From Bremia lactucae (Eukaryota > Oomycota > Peronosporomycetes > Peronosporales > Peronosporaceae): 64,000 bases of DNA. The stretch lies in NCBI RefSeq assembly GCF_004359215.1, contig NC_090617.1, forward strand, positions 784,610 to 848,609, given 5' to 3'. The notes below the pieces were generated by a model. It searched no databases and was not told where the DNA came from. It was given only the letters and a program-made list of their open reading frames with translations. The position numbers were made by a program, and so were the translations under genes. Every line of letters starts with the position of its first letter. The first letter of the stretch is position 1. Below are positions 1 to 10,469 of this stretch, piece after piece.

Positions 1-236
1 CGTCATCCCTCCTAATGTGAATGCACCCATGTGCATCACATACACAAGGGTTGGTCACAAATGTGCACCACACCCGAGTGTTGGGTCTAATTACTATAAT
101 TTAGTATTTGACCATCCCCTGAAGTACACCAAGTGTACTTAACGGGGACTGTGTAACATTAGGGCAACTTTAGCCTGTTAAAGCTAGGATGTGTGTCTAA
201 GTAGAGAGTGGCCGCATTACGACGTGCCCGCCTACA
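1..236 (+). repeat. Gypsy-A LTR 3' part abutting an inverted copy of the LTR 5' end
   Basis: Bases 1-182 match the 3' part of the LTRs at 9820, 16909 and 42183, including the shared 'GTGTAACATTAGGGCAACTT' stretch. Directly after it, 183-236 is the reverse complement of the first ~54 bases of the same LTR, ending in GCCCGCCTACA. Bases after 236 resemble the leader that follows the LTR at 10342 (GGAGCGAGG). The LTR therefore ends straight into an inverted LTR start. Confidence 0.75.
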
Positions 237-697
237 TCAAAGTCTTCCTCTGACTCAAGGAGCGAGGTAGCTCCGCTATATTCATCGTTCAGCCTCCTTA
301 TTTATGAGGGCGGTGGACATTGCCATTTTTTATAAAGCAGTATAATTCCAAGAGGCCGCATTTAGCAATCGACGGATTCTGTCAGATCCCATGATGCTGT
401 GAATTTTAAAGCCCAAATCTGACATATCGTAAATTGAAGCCAAAAGAAATATACAGAATAAAGGTGGCAAAATTATTTGATTAGTTAAAACGTTGAAACT
501 GTCGATGTAAACAAGCTGCTATTAGATTATGTGCTCATTCTGAGCCCATTACGACAATTCTTCCTGATTGATCTTTCGGCTGCTAATGTGTCCGAGTGCA
601 TTTACTGGGTCTTAACTAAGTTCTACCAAGAAAGCCAGATGATTTCTATTACCATTCAATTATTTTTTATGTACAGTTCTGAAGTCGCTTCTTGAAT
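237..697. other. Spacer with gypsy leader trace, no gene seen
   Basis: The first ~80 bases resemble the gypsy-A leader. The rest is AT-rich and has no recognisable coding, and it holds the 3' flank of the minus-strand GH72 gene. Confidence 0.5.
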
Positions 698-2432
698 CTA
701 CAAAATGGACGCAGCGGCGGTGGCAACACCCAAGGCAAGCGCTGCGGTAAATATGAGTGTTTCTGTCCCACTGGCGGCCGGATTCGCAGTCTCCGAGAGC
801 TCTTTGTTTGTAGGCAGCCGTTTTACTCCCACAGCAGTGCCCGTGGCTTGGTGCTCGTAGCTATTTGCCTTGATTCCATTACAGACTGGCTGGGCAATAC
901 TGCATTCGAGAATCGGCACTGCACAAAAAAAAAACGTTAATTTAATCCCATCGAAAAGCCGCACAGCTAAACCTAGTACCTTTAGGTGTAGGGGGCAAGT
1001 CAGCTGAGATATTTTTTGGGCACGACAAAATAACGTCTCGCGTGGGCGTGTAGCTGTCGTGCGTCACCGAGGAGATCTTGGTTTTTGTATAGGCGCTTTT
1101 AAGGTTGTCGTACTCGGGGTATGGCGTAAACACGCAGTCGGAGCTGTTATTGTCGCAAGTCTCTGGAAATAAGTACCCAATTCCGTACTTTCCAGCATCT
1201 CCGGCTTTTGTTAATTCTGTTAAAAGCAAAGTTAGACCCATGCCTCCGTCTAAAAATAACAACATATGAAGCAAATCGTACTCTTGCTTTTCGCTAAATT
1301 GGCAATCTCCGTCGTGAACTCAAACACGTTGCCTCCCACAATCTCAGCAGTCATTTCCTCTTCTTCATTCATCCACTTGGCCTGTTGAGCACATACACTT
1401 CATAAGTCCTTCTCCTCGCATCTCCAGACACACTCAACGCAACGTACATCTAAAAACGACCGCTGGTTTTCATACCCGTCGATTGTATTAATGCCCTTGT
1501 TGCAACCAAACTCACCAAACATGATCGGACGTGCGTAGCCAACCGATGCGTACTCTGTCATGAGTTTCTTAAGTCCTGTTGACTGCGAGTACTTGAGGTG
1601 AGTCGTAGGATCACACTCGACGTACGGATTGAATCCCAACCACTCTGCTCGCGTGTTTTCATCCTCCTCCGCAGCGCAGTCATAGTACGCAATCCACTGC
1701 TCCCGAGGAGGAATGTCCGCAATGTCTAGACCAATCGGCACTTGACGGACCGCTCCAGCGCAACTCGCTGCATAGCTACGAGTATCCCGTAAAAAGGCTT
1801 TAACACACGGGGCCGTGGTCGTCCCGTGAGCCCCGTGTTCCACTTGCAAATTATTCTCGTTCCCGACACTGAAACCAAGTGTATTGTCGTACACGGCAAA
1901 AGCATTGTACACCATCTGGGCACGAGTAAACAAGTCTTCGGGGTAGCACTCGGGTGGCTTATAGTCAAGTACCGAGCAATTTTCGCATCTACAGGTGCGC
2001 GCATGTTAGAATCGATAAAATCAAAAGAAGTTTGAAAAGTCATACGCACGGTGCAGTGATGCCAACAAGGACATAAATACCTGCGTCGGAGCAGGCACAC
2101 ATGAAATTATCGTGGGGCTTGCTTGGGTCCACCGAGTACAGGCGAATTGTGTTCACACCAAGGTCTTTCATTATTTCAAGGTGAGGCTTCCAGACTGCCT
2201 CGTGCTCGTCCGCGGCCCAGTCGTAATTCCCAACTCCGGCCATTTCGCCGTCATTGGGTCGAGGATAGTAAGCAATTCCCTTCAGTCGAAACTCGACTCC
2301 AGTAACCGAATCGAAAAACTTGTTGCCCTTCGTGATAATCGGTGGCACCCAAGCAGTAGTTGAAGAAATTGCAATGGCCGTGCAAATGGCCATTGCGGCG
2401 CACAGGCGCTGAACGCAGGAGCTAAAGACCAT
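698..2432 (-). CDS. GH72 beta-1,3-glucanosyltransferase, copy 1 (five exons)
   Basis: GH72 enzymes cut and rejoin beta-1,3-glucan chains at the outer membrane face and cell wall, usually GPI-anchored. Exons on the minus strand are 2432-2050, 1988-1448, 1381-1282, 1216-980 and 918-698. All introns are GT-AG (donors GTGCGT, GTACGT, GTACGA, GTACTA) and all phases close, giving 493 residues. An N-terminal signal peptide covers about residues 1-27. The N-terminal block has the [10 protein letters not shown] and [14 protein letters not shown] motifs of the family. The catalytic pair is visible as VGNEN (Glu about 172) and FGEFGCNKG (Glu about 287). The C-terminus is hydrophobic, as expected of a GPI-attachment signal. 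The ATG at 2432 gives the signal peptide directly. No stop or frameshift was found, so it reads as functional. Its twin is at 57507-59250. Confidence 0.9.
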
Positions 2433-3469
2433 TCGAGGAAAAGTGCTGGATGGTCAGTTAAATTTAAACGCCTCTCGTGATCGAGGAGCAGTAAAATGAA
2501 GAATGGCATAGACAGACATCGCAAATAATAGCGTGGATTGAATTCAGTGGAACTCTCTCTACACGGCTGGATAGTTCGTTTGCTTGCATGAAACGTTTAT
2601 GTTTTATCTGCTAATTGTAAGGTACTTTTCCTTCTCGTCAAGATTGTCCCTATTGCGTGTCGACGACGAAAGTGAAACTTGTGAAAAGTTTATGTGGCCG
2701 TTGATATCGAGCCAAAAAACAAACTAAAGTAGCGGATTGTAAGCTTGTCTCGTCGACATTTATAGCTTCGTTAAATCGATGTAGCTACATTCCTACAAAA
2801 GACGATATTTGGACGACCGTAGTCGCAACTTCAGCAGGTTTATGCAACTCTTGCTCACATTTCCTCACGATCGACAGTGTTCTTACAATAAAAGGACGGT
2901 GTCCTGTCTGAGGGTGAGCGGTTGATACACCGCTAGCTTTTGCCTACCGATAGAAATAAGTGTCAACAGACGAACTCAGACATAGCAAGTAATATTCAAG
3001 GAATTCGCACCAGAAGAGCATAAAAAGCATGACTTTATTTCATTGCAAGTCAGCGAAGTGTGAAAGCATTTAGCTTCATGAGTCTTGCAGAGTTCTTCGG
3101 GTGCTTATCAGTTCCTTCGCATCTTAAAATTACCTCAAGTACAACCTATGCAACACTTGTTGCAGATTCCAATTATTTACGCTCACAATTTAAATTGACA
3201 CAATTTGCTTCCGCAATGCTCCACGCCAAGGTGACAAAAAGCTCTTGCGGACATACTACAATGGCTGCTGCATCGTCGATGACCTCGTATATAATCGCGT
3301 AGGCTACAACAATCTATAGTGCTTGGGACGATGCAAAGCTTCCATGGAATCCGTCGATCCAATCTAAGCTTCTGCCTAATCTACTTCTTAACACTTTTTT
3401 CTGAAACTAAGCCCTGCCTGCACATTTTTGCTCTGAAAGAGTTCTGGCAGTCTGTAACGAAGTTTTTAC
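2433..3469. other. Intergenic, upstream of GH72 copy 1
   Basis: AT-rich sequence without a convincing gene. It should contain the GH72 copy 1 promoter. A short open frame at 3060-3302 begins with GTG and has no recognisable features. Confidence 0.5.
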
Positions 3470-3479
3470 AGTCACAAAA

Positions 3480-3958
3480 ATATTATCTCCCATGAGAGGA
3501 ATAATTAATATTATTTCCTATGGGAGGAAATAAATAAAGAAGTACAAATTATTATCTTTGCTAATTTTGACTTAATAGTTCAAATATTATCAAATTCGGT
3601 AATATTTGACGCAATAAGACATTAGTTCTATTGTTTGGTTAATCTAAGTTTGAATCAACCCGCCAACCGTTATAAGATTTGATTGTGCGGTGCGCAAGTA
3701 GGCGCCATACATAGTTTCTTATTAATATAATAAAGTCAGTAGTAGATAGAAGATCGTTACGTAGAAATTTAATATATATATATACAGTTTTACTTTTTCT
3801 TTAGTCTAAAGCCTTAGAATAAACCTTCGGTAGCTAAAACTTCTTAGCTACCTGTAATCTTCCTCTGCATATCAGTGTAAGTACAGTAATCGAGACGCCC
3901 CACCTTTAATGTAATCAGTGTAGGTTGTATAGTACTATTATCAGTATGCCCCATTACA
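3480..3958 (+). repeat. Gypsy-B LTR (left edge approximate)
   Basis: 3490-3610 recurs at 33310-33430, and 3780-3958 recurs at 35490-35680, so this is a dispersed terminal repeat. It ends in CATTACA, and CTGGTAGCAC follows as a possible primer-binding site. A gag-like frame starts 190 bases downstream. I could not fix the left boundary. Confidence 0.6.
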
Positions 3959-4146
3959 CCTGGTAGCACTTCGTAGTCCGTTCAACGGCCCACGCACGTT
4001 CCATCTTACATGGACATGTTAAATGATGTGGGAGGGAGCTTTCAAACCCCTCAACAAGGCTATCACGCAATGCGTGAAAGGTTCACTCATTTAAGAGAGC
4101 GATCGAACGTAGGAGTTCGGTCGTAGGAGAGCCAGCTATTGGCGCC

Positions 4147-4662
4147 ATGCTGTTCACGCCGAACACAGATGAAATACATGCGGTCATAGCCGAGTTCCTA
4201 CAACATGAATTCGACGAGGCCCACGAAAAAGTAGCCTTGCTTCACAAGCACGGCTCTCAACACACGAAGGTGTTGAGAGAACAGAATGCTCAACAATTGG
4301 AACTGTTGAGACAGCAGCGTGAAAATGCTGCTAATGAGCCGACGCTTCCGCGTCGAGCAGAAAGCTTAATGATCGAAATCTCGAAGTTTAAGGTAGTTGG
4401 AGGCGACTTCCTTATAAGATGGTCGTCGAATAAGACGACGCCATTGAAGCTCGCCGTATCAATGAAGATGCGAAAAAGTAAATTTTGGCATGTCCAACTT
4501 AGCCGGACGTGCCAAATCTTGGGCCTTGGGGCTCAAGCTTTACGACCATTGTCTTTGGGTCGTATGAGGTCTGTAACACCCGGCTCAGATAAACATTTGA
4601 GCAGCCACGTGCCGAATTCAGGCTCGAGCCGAGCTCCTGGATTTGAAGCAAGGCAAACGTAA
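4147..4662 (+). pseudogene. Gypsy-B gag, N-terminal part
   Basis: The frame starts at ATG after GGCGCC and is rich in Glu, His and Gln (QHEFDEAHEK, AQQLELLRQQ), as in gag coiled regions. A related, diverged copy lies on the other strand at 7962-7546 with the same GGCGCC-ATG start. The frame stops at 4662, before the zinc knuckle that should follow in one polyprotein, so the copy is broken. Confidence 0.65.
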
Positions 4663-4899
4663 TATTACGCTTTTGCCCAGCATAAACGATTCCTGGTCAG
4701 TTGTATCTTTAGTCATCCAATTGATGAACAAAAGGTCTTGGAGACGGTCCTGTTATGACCCACCTGTTTTGGCTTGAACTAGAGCCGCTGGACCTAGCGA
4801 TCTGTATGCGGAACAGGAGGACTTCAGTCTTAAACATGCTTTAGTCCACTCAGGAGCTTATCGTCCTTCGAAAGACAAAAAAACGGAAGTCCAAAACCT

Positions 4900-5124
4900 A
4901 TGGACCTCTCGTACATGGAGAGCGGGAAACCCCGCTCTTCAAGTCACAAACGATTGCAAAGATGCTATCGTTGTCATAAGACAGGCCACTACGCCTATGG
5001 ATGTAGTGCCCAACGGCCAGTGCCTAGAACCACTGAGCGAAACGATCGACCTCCCGCTGGGAACAGCGGAGGACGCAGATCTGTCGCCGTTAGGAAATCG
5101 CAACGGCGAGGTGGATCGTCATAA
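4900..5124 (+). pseudogene. Gypsy-B gag zinc knuckle (CCHC)
   Basis: The translation contains CYRCHKTGHYAYGC, a Cx2Cx4Hx4C zinc knuckle typical of retroelement nucleocapsid. The segment is followed by basic Arg-rich sequence. A second, degraded copy lies at about 7040-7120. The frame closes at 5124, so the polyprotein is interrupted. Confidence 0.8.
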
Positions 5125-5139
5125 AACGGTCGGGGTCAG

Positions 5140-5545
5140 TAGGTGCGGAGCGCCCTACTGATCCAGCAACGTCAAAAGAATTTGCAGGCCTTTTGACAAA
5201 GTTGCTCTTCACACACAAACATTGTGTGTAACTGCCTCAGAGGATGAGGTGAACCTCGTCATTCTATAAATAATAGTGTCAAATTAATTGTTCTCAAGTC
5301 CCTAGTCGATTATGCGGAGACGTCAATCGCTAGAAGATCGCAGCCTCGAATTTACTGAGTGCGATATCCCACTCACGATGATGACAGTGCGCCTAGCAAA
5401 AGGCGCATCTGTAACAGTAAAGAAACGTGTAGTTGGTATCTAATACATGTTAAAGGATAAACAGTACGATAATGATTTCATCGTAATAAGTTTGGATGAC
5501 AAATTTGATGTCATCCTTGATTACCATGGCTCAGAAAGTACGAGC
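5140..5545 (+). pseudogene. Gypsy-B protease-region remnant
   Basis: This stretch repeats at 7210-7545 and again at 8625-8815 (shared TTTGCAGGCCTTTTGAC in the first two, CAATCGCTAGAAG in all three). It lies between the zinc knuckle and the pol-like palindrome, where a gypsy protease sits. Several stops break it and I cannot place the active site. Confidence 0.45.
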
Positions 5546-6624
5546 CATGCCTAGAATGGCAGCATCAAGCCGTGACGATTCCTGTCTCAAGTTCATCAGA
5601 TGGAGTCGAAGTTCGACTACCCGAATTAGTTGAGTGGTCCGAAACAAGGACGCTTACTTAAGAAGCAACATTCAACAAAATTTGAAGCGCCTTTTCAAAA
5701 GAGACAGTGCGAAAATCCAAGAACGACTGAGGAGTCGATCGTGGAGGATTTCGCTGTGGTTGTGCAACCAGTTGGGAGGAATAATCCCCATAAAAAGCCC
5801 GGGAATAAGTTTCCACAAACCTGTGGTCAAAGATCTTTGGAAACAATTTGCCAAGAAGATTCTGATACATTAAATGTCTTAGTAAACAACGGATCAAGTA
5901 TAGGCGCTCATACACTTGATCTGTTAGCGCCTACACAGTTAACTTCGGAGATAACTCAATTGCGAACGCTAGAAACGAAACGGTTCTTGCGTGATCTGTG
6001 TAGTGGCAAAGTCAAGCAGATCTGCGTACTTGTCACAGATGACAAGTACGCAGATCTGCTTGACTTTGCCACTACACAGATCACGCAAGAACCATTTTGT
6101 TTCTAGCGTCCGCAATTGAGTTATCTCCGAAGTTAACTGTGTAGGCGCTAATAGATCAAGTGTATGAGCGCCTATACTTGATCCGTTGTTTACTAAGACA
6201 TTTAATAATGTATCAGCATCTTCTTGGCAAATTGTTTCCAAAGATCTTTGACCACAGGTTTGTGGAAACTTATTCCCGGGCTTTTTATGGGGATTATTTC
6301 TCCCAACTGGTTGCACAACCACAGCGAAATCCTCCACGATCGACTCCTCAGTCGTTCTTGGATTTTCGCACTGTCTCTTTTGAAAAGGCGCTTCAAATTT
6401 TCTTGGATTTAGCTTTTTAAGTAAGCGTCTTGTTTCGGACCACTCAACTAGTTCGGCTAGTCGAACTTCGACGCCATCTGATGAACTAGAGACAGGAATC
6501 TTCACGGCTTGATGCTGCCATTTTAAACATGGCTCTTACTTTCTGAGCCATGGTAATCAAGGATGACATCAAATTTGTCAACCATACTTATTACGATGAA
6601 ATCATCATCGTACTGTTTACCCTT
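5451..6624. repeat. 1.17-kb near-perfect palindrome (foldback) of gypsy-B pol
   Basis: The arms run 5451-6035 and 6040-6624 around a 4-base spacer, CAGA (6036-6039). The right arm is the reverse complement of the left with a few substitutions and small indels. Each arm carries the same frame (5630-6106 plus, 6505-5969 minus), about 96% alike in protein and reading through the axis into the opposite arm. The arm content looks like the linker between gypsy protease and reverse transcriptase. With so short a spacer it could extrude as a cruciform or snap back. Confidence 0.9.
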
Positions 6625-6649
6625 TAAAGTTTATTTTATAGATCTTTAA

Positions 6650-7545
6650 GTCCCGGCTCAGGTAGACGTTTGAGCCGCCATAGGCCGAATTCAGGGCTCG
6701 AGCAGAGCTCCTGGATTTGACGCAGGGTAAGAGTGATCTCCACGCTAACGCTTAACAAAGATACCTTGAAGTTGTATCGTTAGCCACCCATTGACTAATT
6801 ACAACTGGTAGCTGTGGTTATATAAGATCTTCCAGACGGACTTGTCAAGTTTCACATGTTCCGGCTCGAGTTAGAGTCGCTTGATCAGACGATCTCGATA
6901 GCGGAATAGGAGGACTATAGCCTAAATCAGGCTTTTGTTCATTCTAGTGCTTATTGTTTGAACAGACGACAAGAAAACGGAGGTCCAGAACCTATGGACC
7001 AGTCGTATATGGGGAGCGAGAATGATTTCGCTCTTTGAATTATAAACGATTGAAAAGATGCTATAGTTGTCAAAAGACAGGCCACTACACCTATGAGTGC
7101 AGTGCCTAGGCCCAGTGCCTAGAACCACTAAGCGAAACGATCGACCTCCCGCTTGAAATAACAAAGGACACAGATCTGACGTCGTTACGAACTCGCAACG
7201 CGAGGCGGGTCGTAGGACGGGGTCAGTAGGTGCGGAGAGCCCTACTGATCCAGCAACGTTAAAACAATTTGCAGGCCTTTTGACGAAAGTTGCTCTTCAC
7301 ACACAAGCATTGTGTGTAACTGCCCCAGGTGATGAGATTAATTTCACCACCTTGAAAGATATAGTGGCAAATAAATTGCCACTCAAGTCCTTCGTCGTTT
7401 ATGGGGCATCGAACAATTTCATTCGACGCCAATCGCTAGAAGTTCGCAGGCCTGAATTATTGAGCGCGATATCCCTCTAACGAGGATGAAAGTGCGCCTA
7501 ACAACATGCGCATCTGTAACAGTAAAGAAACGTGTAGTTGGTTAG
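6650..7545 (+). pseudogene. Gypsy-B gag C-part, zinc knuckle and protease region, second copy
   Basis: Direct, same-strand repeat of 4575-5420 at roughly 85-88% by eye, including the zinc-knuckle region (AGACAGGCCACTACACCTATG) and protease region. It lies between two minus-strand pieces of the same family (palindrome right arm and gag N-part), so its orientation is opposite to what either neighbour needs. Stops interrupt it. Confidence 0.7.
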
Positions 7546-7995
7546 ACTACCCAACGCAAATAAGTCGTAGTGCGTGAGCGCCAAGGCCCAAAATTTGATA
7601 CTTTCGACCAAAGGGGACATGCCAAACTTCACTTTTGTCGCATTGTTATCGATGCGATGAGCTTCAATTGCGTCGTCTAATTCGACGAACAATCCTAGAA
7701 GGGAGTTGACTTTGACTATCTCAATCTTAGAGATTGTGATCTTCAAGCCTTCGTGTCTACGTGAAAGCATCGGCATGCAAGCAGCAAATAGATGCTGTCT
7801 GAACAGTTCCAACTGCTGGGCACCTTGATCTATCGGCACCTCTGCGTGATGTGAGCCTTTTTGGTGAAGCAAGGCTCCTTTTTCGTGGGTCCAGTCAAGT
7901 TCATGTTGTTTGAACTCGTCTATAGCCGCATGGTGCTCATCTCTTTGTAGAGTGAACAACATGGCGCCGCTAACGGCTGGCCCGCCAACGGCCAA
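7546..7995 (-). pseudogene. Gypsy-B gag N-part, minus strand
   Basis: Reading from ATG at 7962, the protein parallels the plus-strand gag at 4147 (MLFT, then QHE, HEKxALLH and AQQLELxRQ blocks) at about half identity. It stays open to a junction at about 7546, where the opposite-strand protease segment begins. The truncation makes it a fragment. A near-identical copy follows at 8820-9213. Confidence 0.65.
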
Positions 7996-8819
7996 ACTTG
8001 TTCAATGCTCTCAAAAGCTTAAATCATGTTTTTTTAAGCAGCTTCAACACCCCAAGTACTATAATAAAAAACGTTGTAAGCAACCGCCTGTTTTAATAAA
8101 TCATCATAAAAATAACATGTCTTGTGCAACGGGTCTTTGCAGTTGAGTAAAAAAAAGTTCCAAAGATTCTTCCGACACGCACGTCCGAACTCCACCTTCA
8201 ATGTAAACCGTAATGGCCAATTAATCGCAACAAACGGTATTATTCTAAGCCAATCAAAATACCTTTATTTTTTCGTCGGTAAGGGTCTAGACATTCCCTT
8301 GACATAATTATTACTATTAATATTAATACTGGGACGTTCATGCGCCATATTCAATTAGCTCAAGCAGCCTGTCTTCGATAATGTGAGCACAACTTAAAGC
8401 CGAGATACATGCTCAATACGATAAACCAACCATCAATCACTTGGCACAGATTTTTAACTTCAAAACGCAGCGGCAGTCCACACGATCCAAGATATGCCAA
8501 CGTGCAATCTGCTACAACGATACTCCTTCTACATCCACAAAAAGAAGCTGCTTTTACATTTCCACATGACAATTGTAGGCGGGCACGTCTTAATGCGGCC
8601 ACGCTCTACTTAAGCACACACCNCACCTTGAAAGATATAGTGGCAAATAAATTGCCATTCAAGTCCTTCGTCGTTTATGGGGCGCCGAACAATTTCATTC
8701 GACGCCAATCGCTAGAAGTTCGCAGGCCTGATATATTGAGCGCGATATCCCTCTAACGAGGATGAAAGTGCGCCTAACAACATGCGCATCTGTAACAGTA
8801 AAGAAACGTGTAGTTGGTC

Positions 8820-9213
8820 GTAGTGCGTGAGCGCCAAGGCCCAAGATTTGATCCTTTCGACCAAAGGGGACATGCCAAACTTCACTTTTGTCGCATTGTT
8901 ATCGATGCGATGAGCTTCAATTGCGTCGTCGAATTCGACGAACAATCTTAGAAGGGAGTTGCCTCTGACTACCTCAATCTTAGAGATTTTGATCTTCGAG
9001 CCTTCGGGTCTACGTGAAAGCATCGGCGCGCAAGCAGCAAATAGATGCTGTCTGAACAGTTCCAACTGCTGGGCAACTTGATCTATCGGCACCTCTGCGT
9101 GATGTGAGCCTTGCTGGTGAAGCAAGGCTCCTTTTTCTTAAGTCCCGTCAAGTTCATGTTGTTTGAACTCGTCTATAGCCGCATGGTGCTCATCTCTTTG
9201 TAGAGTGAACAAC
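8820..9213 (-). pseudogene. Gypsy-B gag N-part, second tandem copy
   Basis: Nearly identical to 7546-7962 on the same strand, with an interruption near 9139 (TTCTTAAGTC where the first copy has TTCGTGGGTC) and a short deletion at its inner end (the ACCCAACGCAAATA part is missing). It belongs to the tandem unit and is not an independent gene. Confidence 0.65.
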
Positions 9214-9229
9214 ATGGCGCCGCTAACGG

Positions 9230-9819
9230 CCCGCCTACGGCCAAACTTGTTCAATGCTCTCAAAAGCTTAAATCATGGTTCTTAAGCAGCTTCAACACCC
9301 CAAGTACTACAATAAAAAACGTTGTAAGCAACCGCCTGTTTTGATAAATCACCATAAAAAATAACATTAGGTCTTGTGCAACGGGGTTTTGCAGTTGAGT
9401 AAAAAAAATCCAAAGATTCTTCCGACACGCACGTCCTAACTCCACCTTCAATGTAAATCGTAATGGCCAATTAATCGCAACAAACAGTATTATTCTAAGC
9501 CAATCAAAATACCTTTAATATTTTGTCGGCAAGGGTCTAGCCATTCCCTTGACATAATTGTTAAAATTGATATTAATACTGGGACGTTCATGCGCCATAT
9601 TCAATTAGCTCAAGCAGCCTGTCTTCGACAATGTGAGCACAACTTAAAGCCGAGATACTCACTACGATAAACCAATCATCAATCAATTGGCACAGATTTT
9701 TAACTTCAAAACGCGGCGGCAGTCCACACGACCCAATATTTGCCAACGTGCAATCTGCTACAACGATACTCCTTCTACATCCACAAAAGGAAGCTGCTTT
9801 TACATTTCCACATGACAAT
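9230..9819. repeat. Effector-spacer module fragment beside the gypsy-A LTR
   Basis: 9640-9819 matches 23700-23860 in the effector region (shared GATACTCCTTCTA and CCACAA blocks, same order). 8400-8571 is the corresponding part of the first tandem unit. The gypsy-A LTR starts inside this module at 9820, and the module resumes after the right LTR at 17364 (CCACCATTATTA), which defines the insertion. Confidence 0.65.
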
Positions 9820-10342
9820 TGTAGGCGGGCACGTCTTAATGCGGCCACGCTCTACTTAAGCACACACCGTAGCACAGCGAGGAAGCGGTTTGACCGTCTA
9901 CTCTCGCGTGCAGTGAGGTTGTTGAGGTGGGCGCCTTAGCGTTTCACCCAACGCACTAAGTAATCTGGTATACGTGTCGTCACGGGAGCGGTAATCCGGT
10001 TTCTCGTGCGCACTTACCAAGTATGAAGTAGTTTTTTCGACTGATTTATCGTTAATCGGATAATTTTTTTTCTTAACCAATCATAAATGTCATCTCTGTA
10101 GATAATACTTATATGTATTGCGAGCATATCTTTCAAGATATTTCGCGTAACGGATGACGCTAGCCGTCATCCCCGCTAATGTAAATGTCCTCAATGACAT
10201 CACATTCACAAGGGGGTCACAATGTGAACCACACCCAAGTGGTAGGTCTAATAACATAACTTAAGTAGTTGACCACCCCTTAAGTACACTATGTGTACTT
10301 AACGGGGATTGTGTAACATTAGGGCAACTTTAGCCCGTTACA
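9820..10342 (+). repeat. Gypsy-A left LTR (~523 bp)
   Basis: Starts TGTAGGCGGG and ends CCCGTTACA (TG...CA). Homologous LTRs lie at 16909-17363 and 42183-42708, with fragments at 1, 18081 (inverted), 35690 (inverted) and 37979. A leader and gag-like frame follow. Confidence 0.85.
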
Positions 10343-10469
10343 CTATTCCCGCTTTAAGAACGAATTTACATTTTGAAATTCGTCAGAGGAGCGAGGAACT
10401 GAGAGCTGCTTTACGCGCCACTATGTTCTCTCAGTCACTGTAGCAACCTGATTCACATTCACGGCGCCA

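Larger units (their letters stand above)
7349..9865. repeat. Tandem duplication of a ~1.28-kb unit joined at an N
   Basis: Base 7349 onward reappears from 8625 (offset 1276). Each unit holds a protease fragment, a minus-strand gag fragment, effector-spacer sequence and the start of a gypsy-A LTR (TGTAGGCGGGC). The first unit stops about 50 bases into the LTR at an N (8623); the second runs on into the complete LTR at 9820. The copies differ by a few percent. The ambiguous base at the joint makes an unresolved haplotype or contig-overlap duplication a serious alternative to a real tandem repeat. Confidence 0.8.

Noticed and set aside
5630..6106. 158-codon frame as a stand-alone gene
   Set aside because: It runs through the palindrome axis into its own antisense, so it is a by-product of the inverted duplication of gypsy pol.
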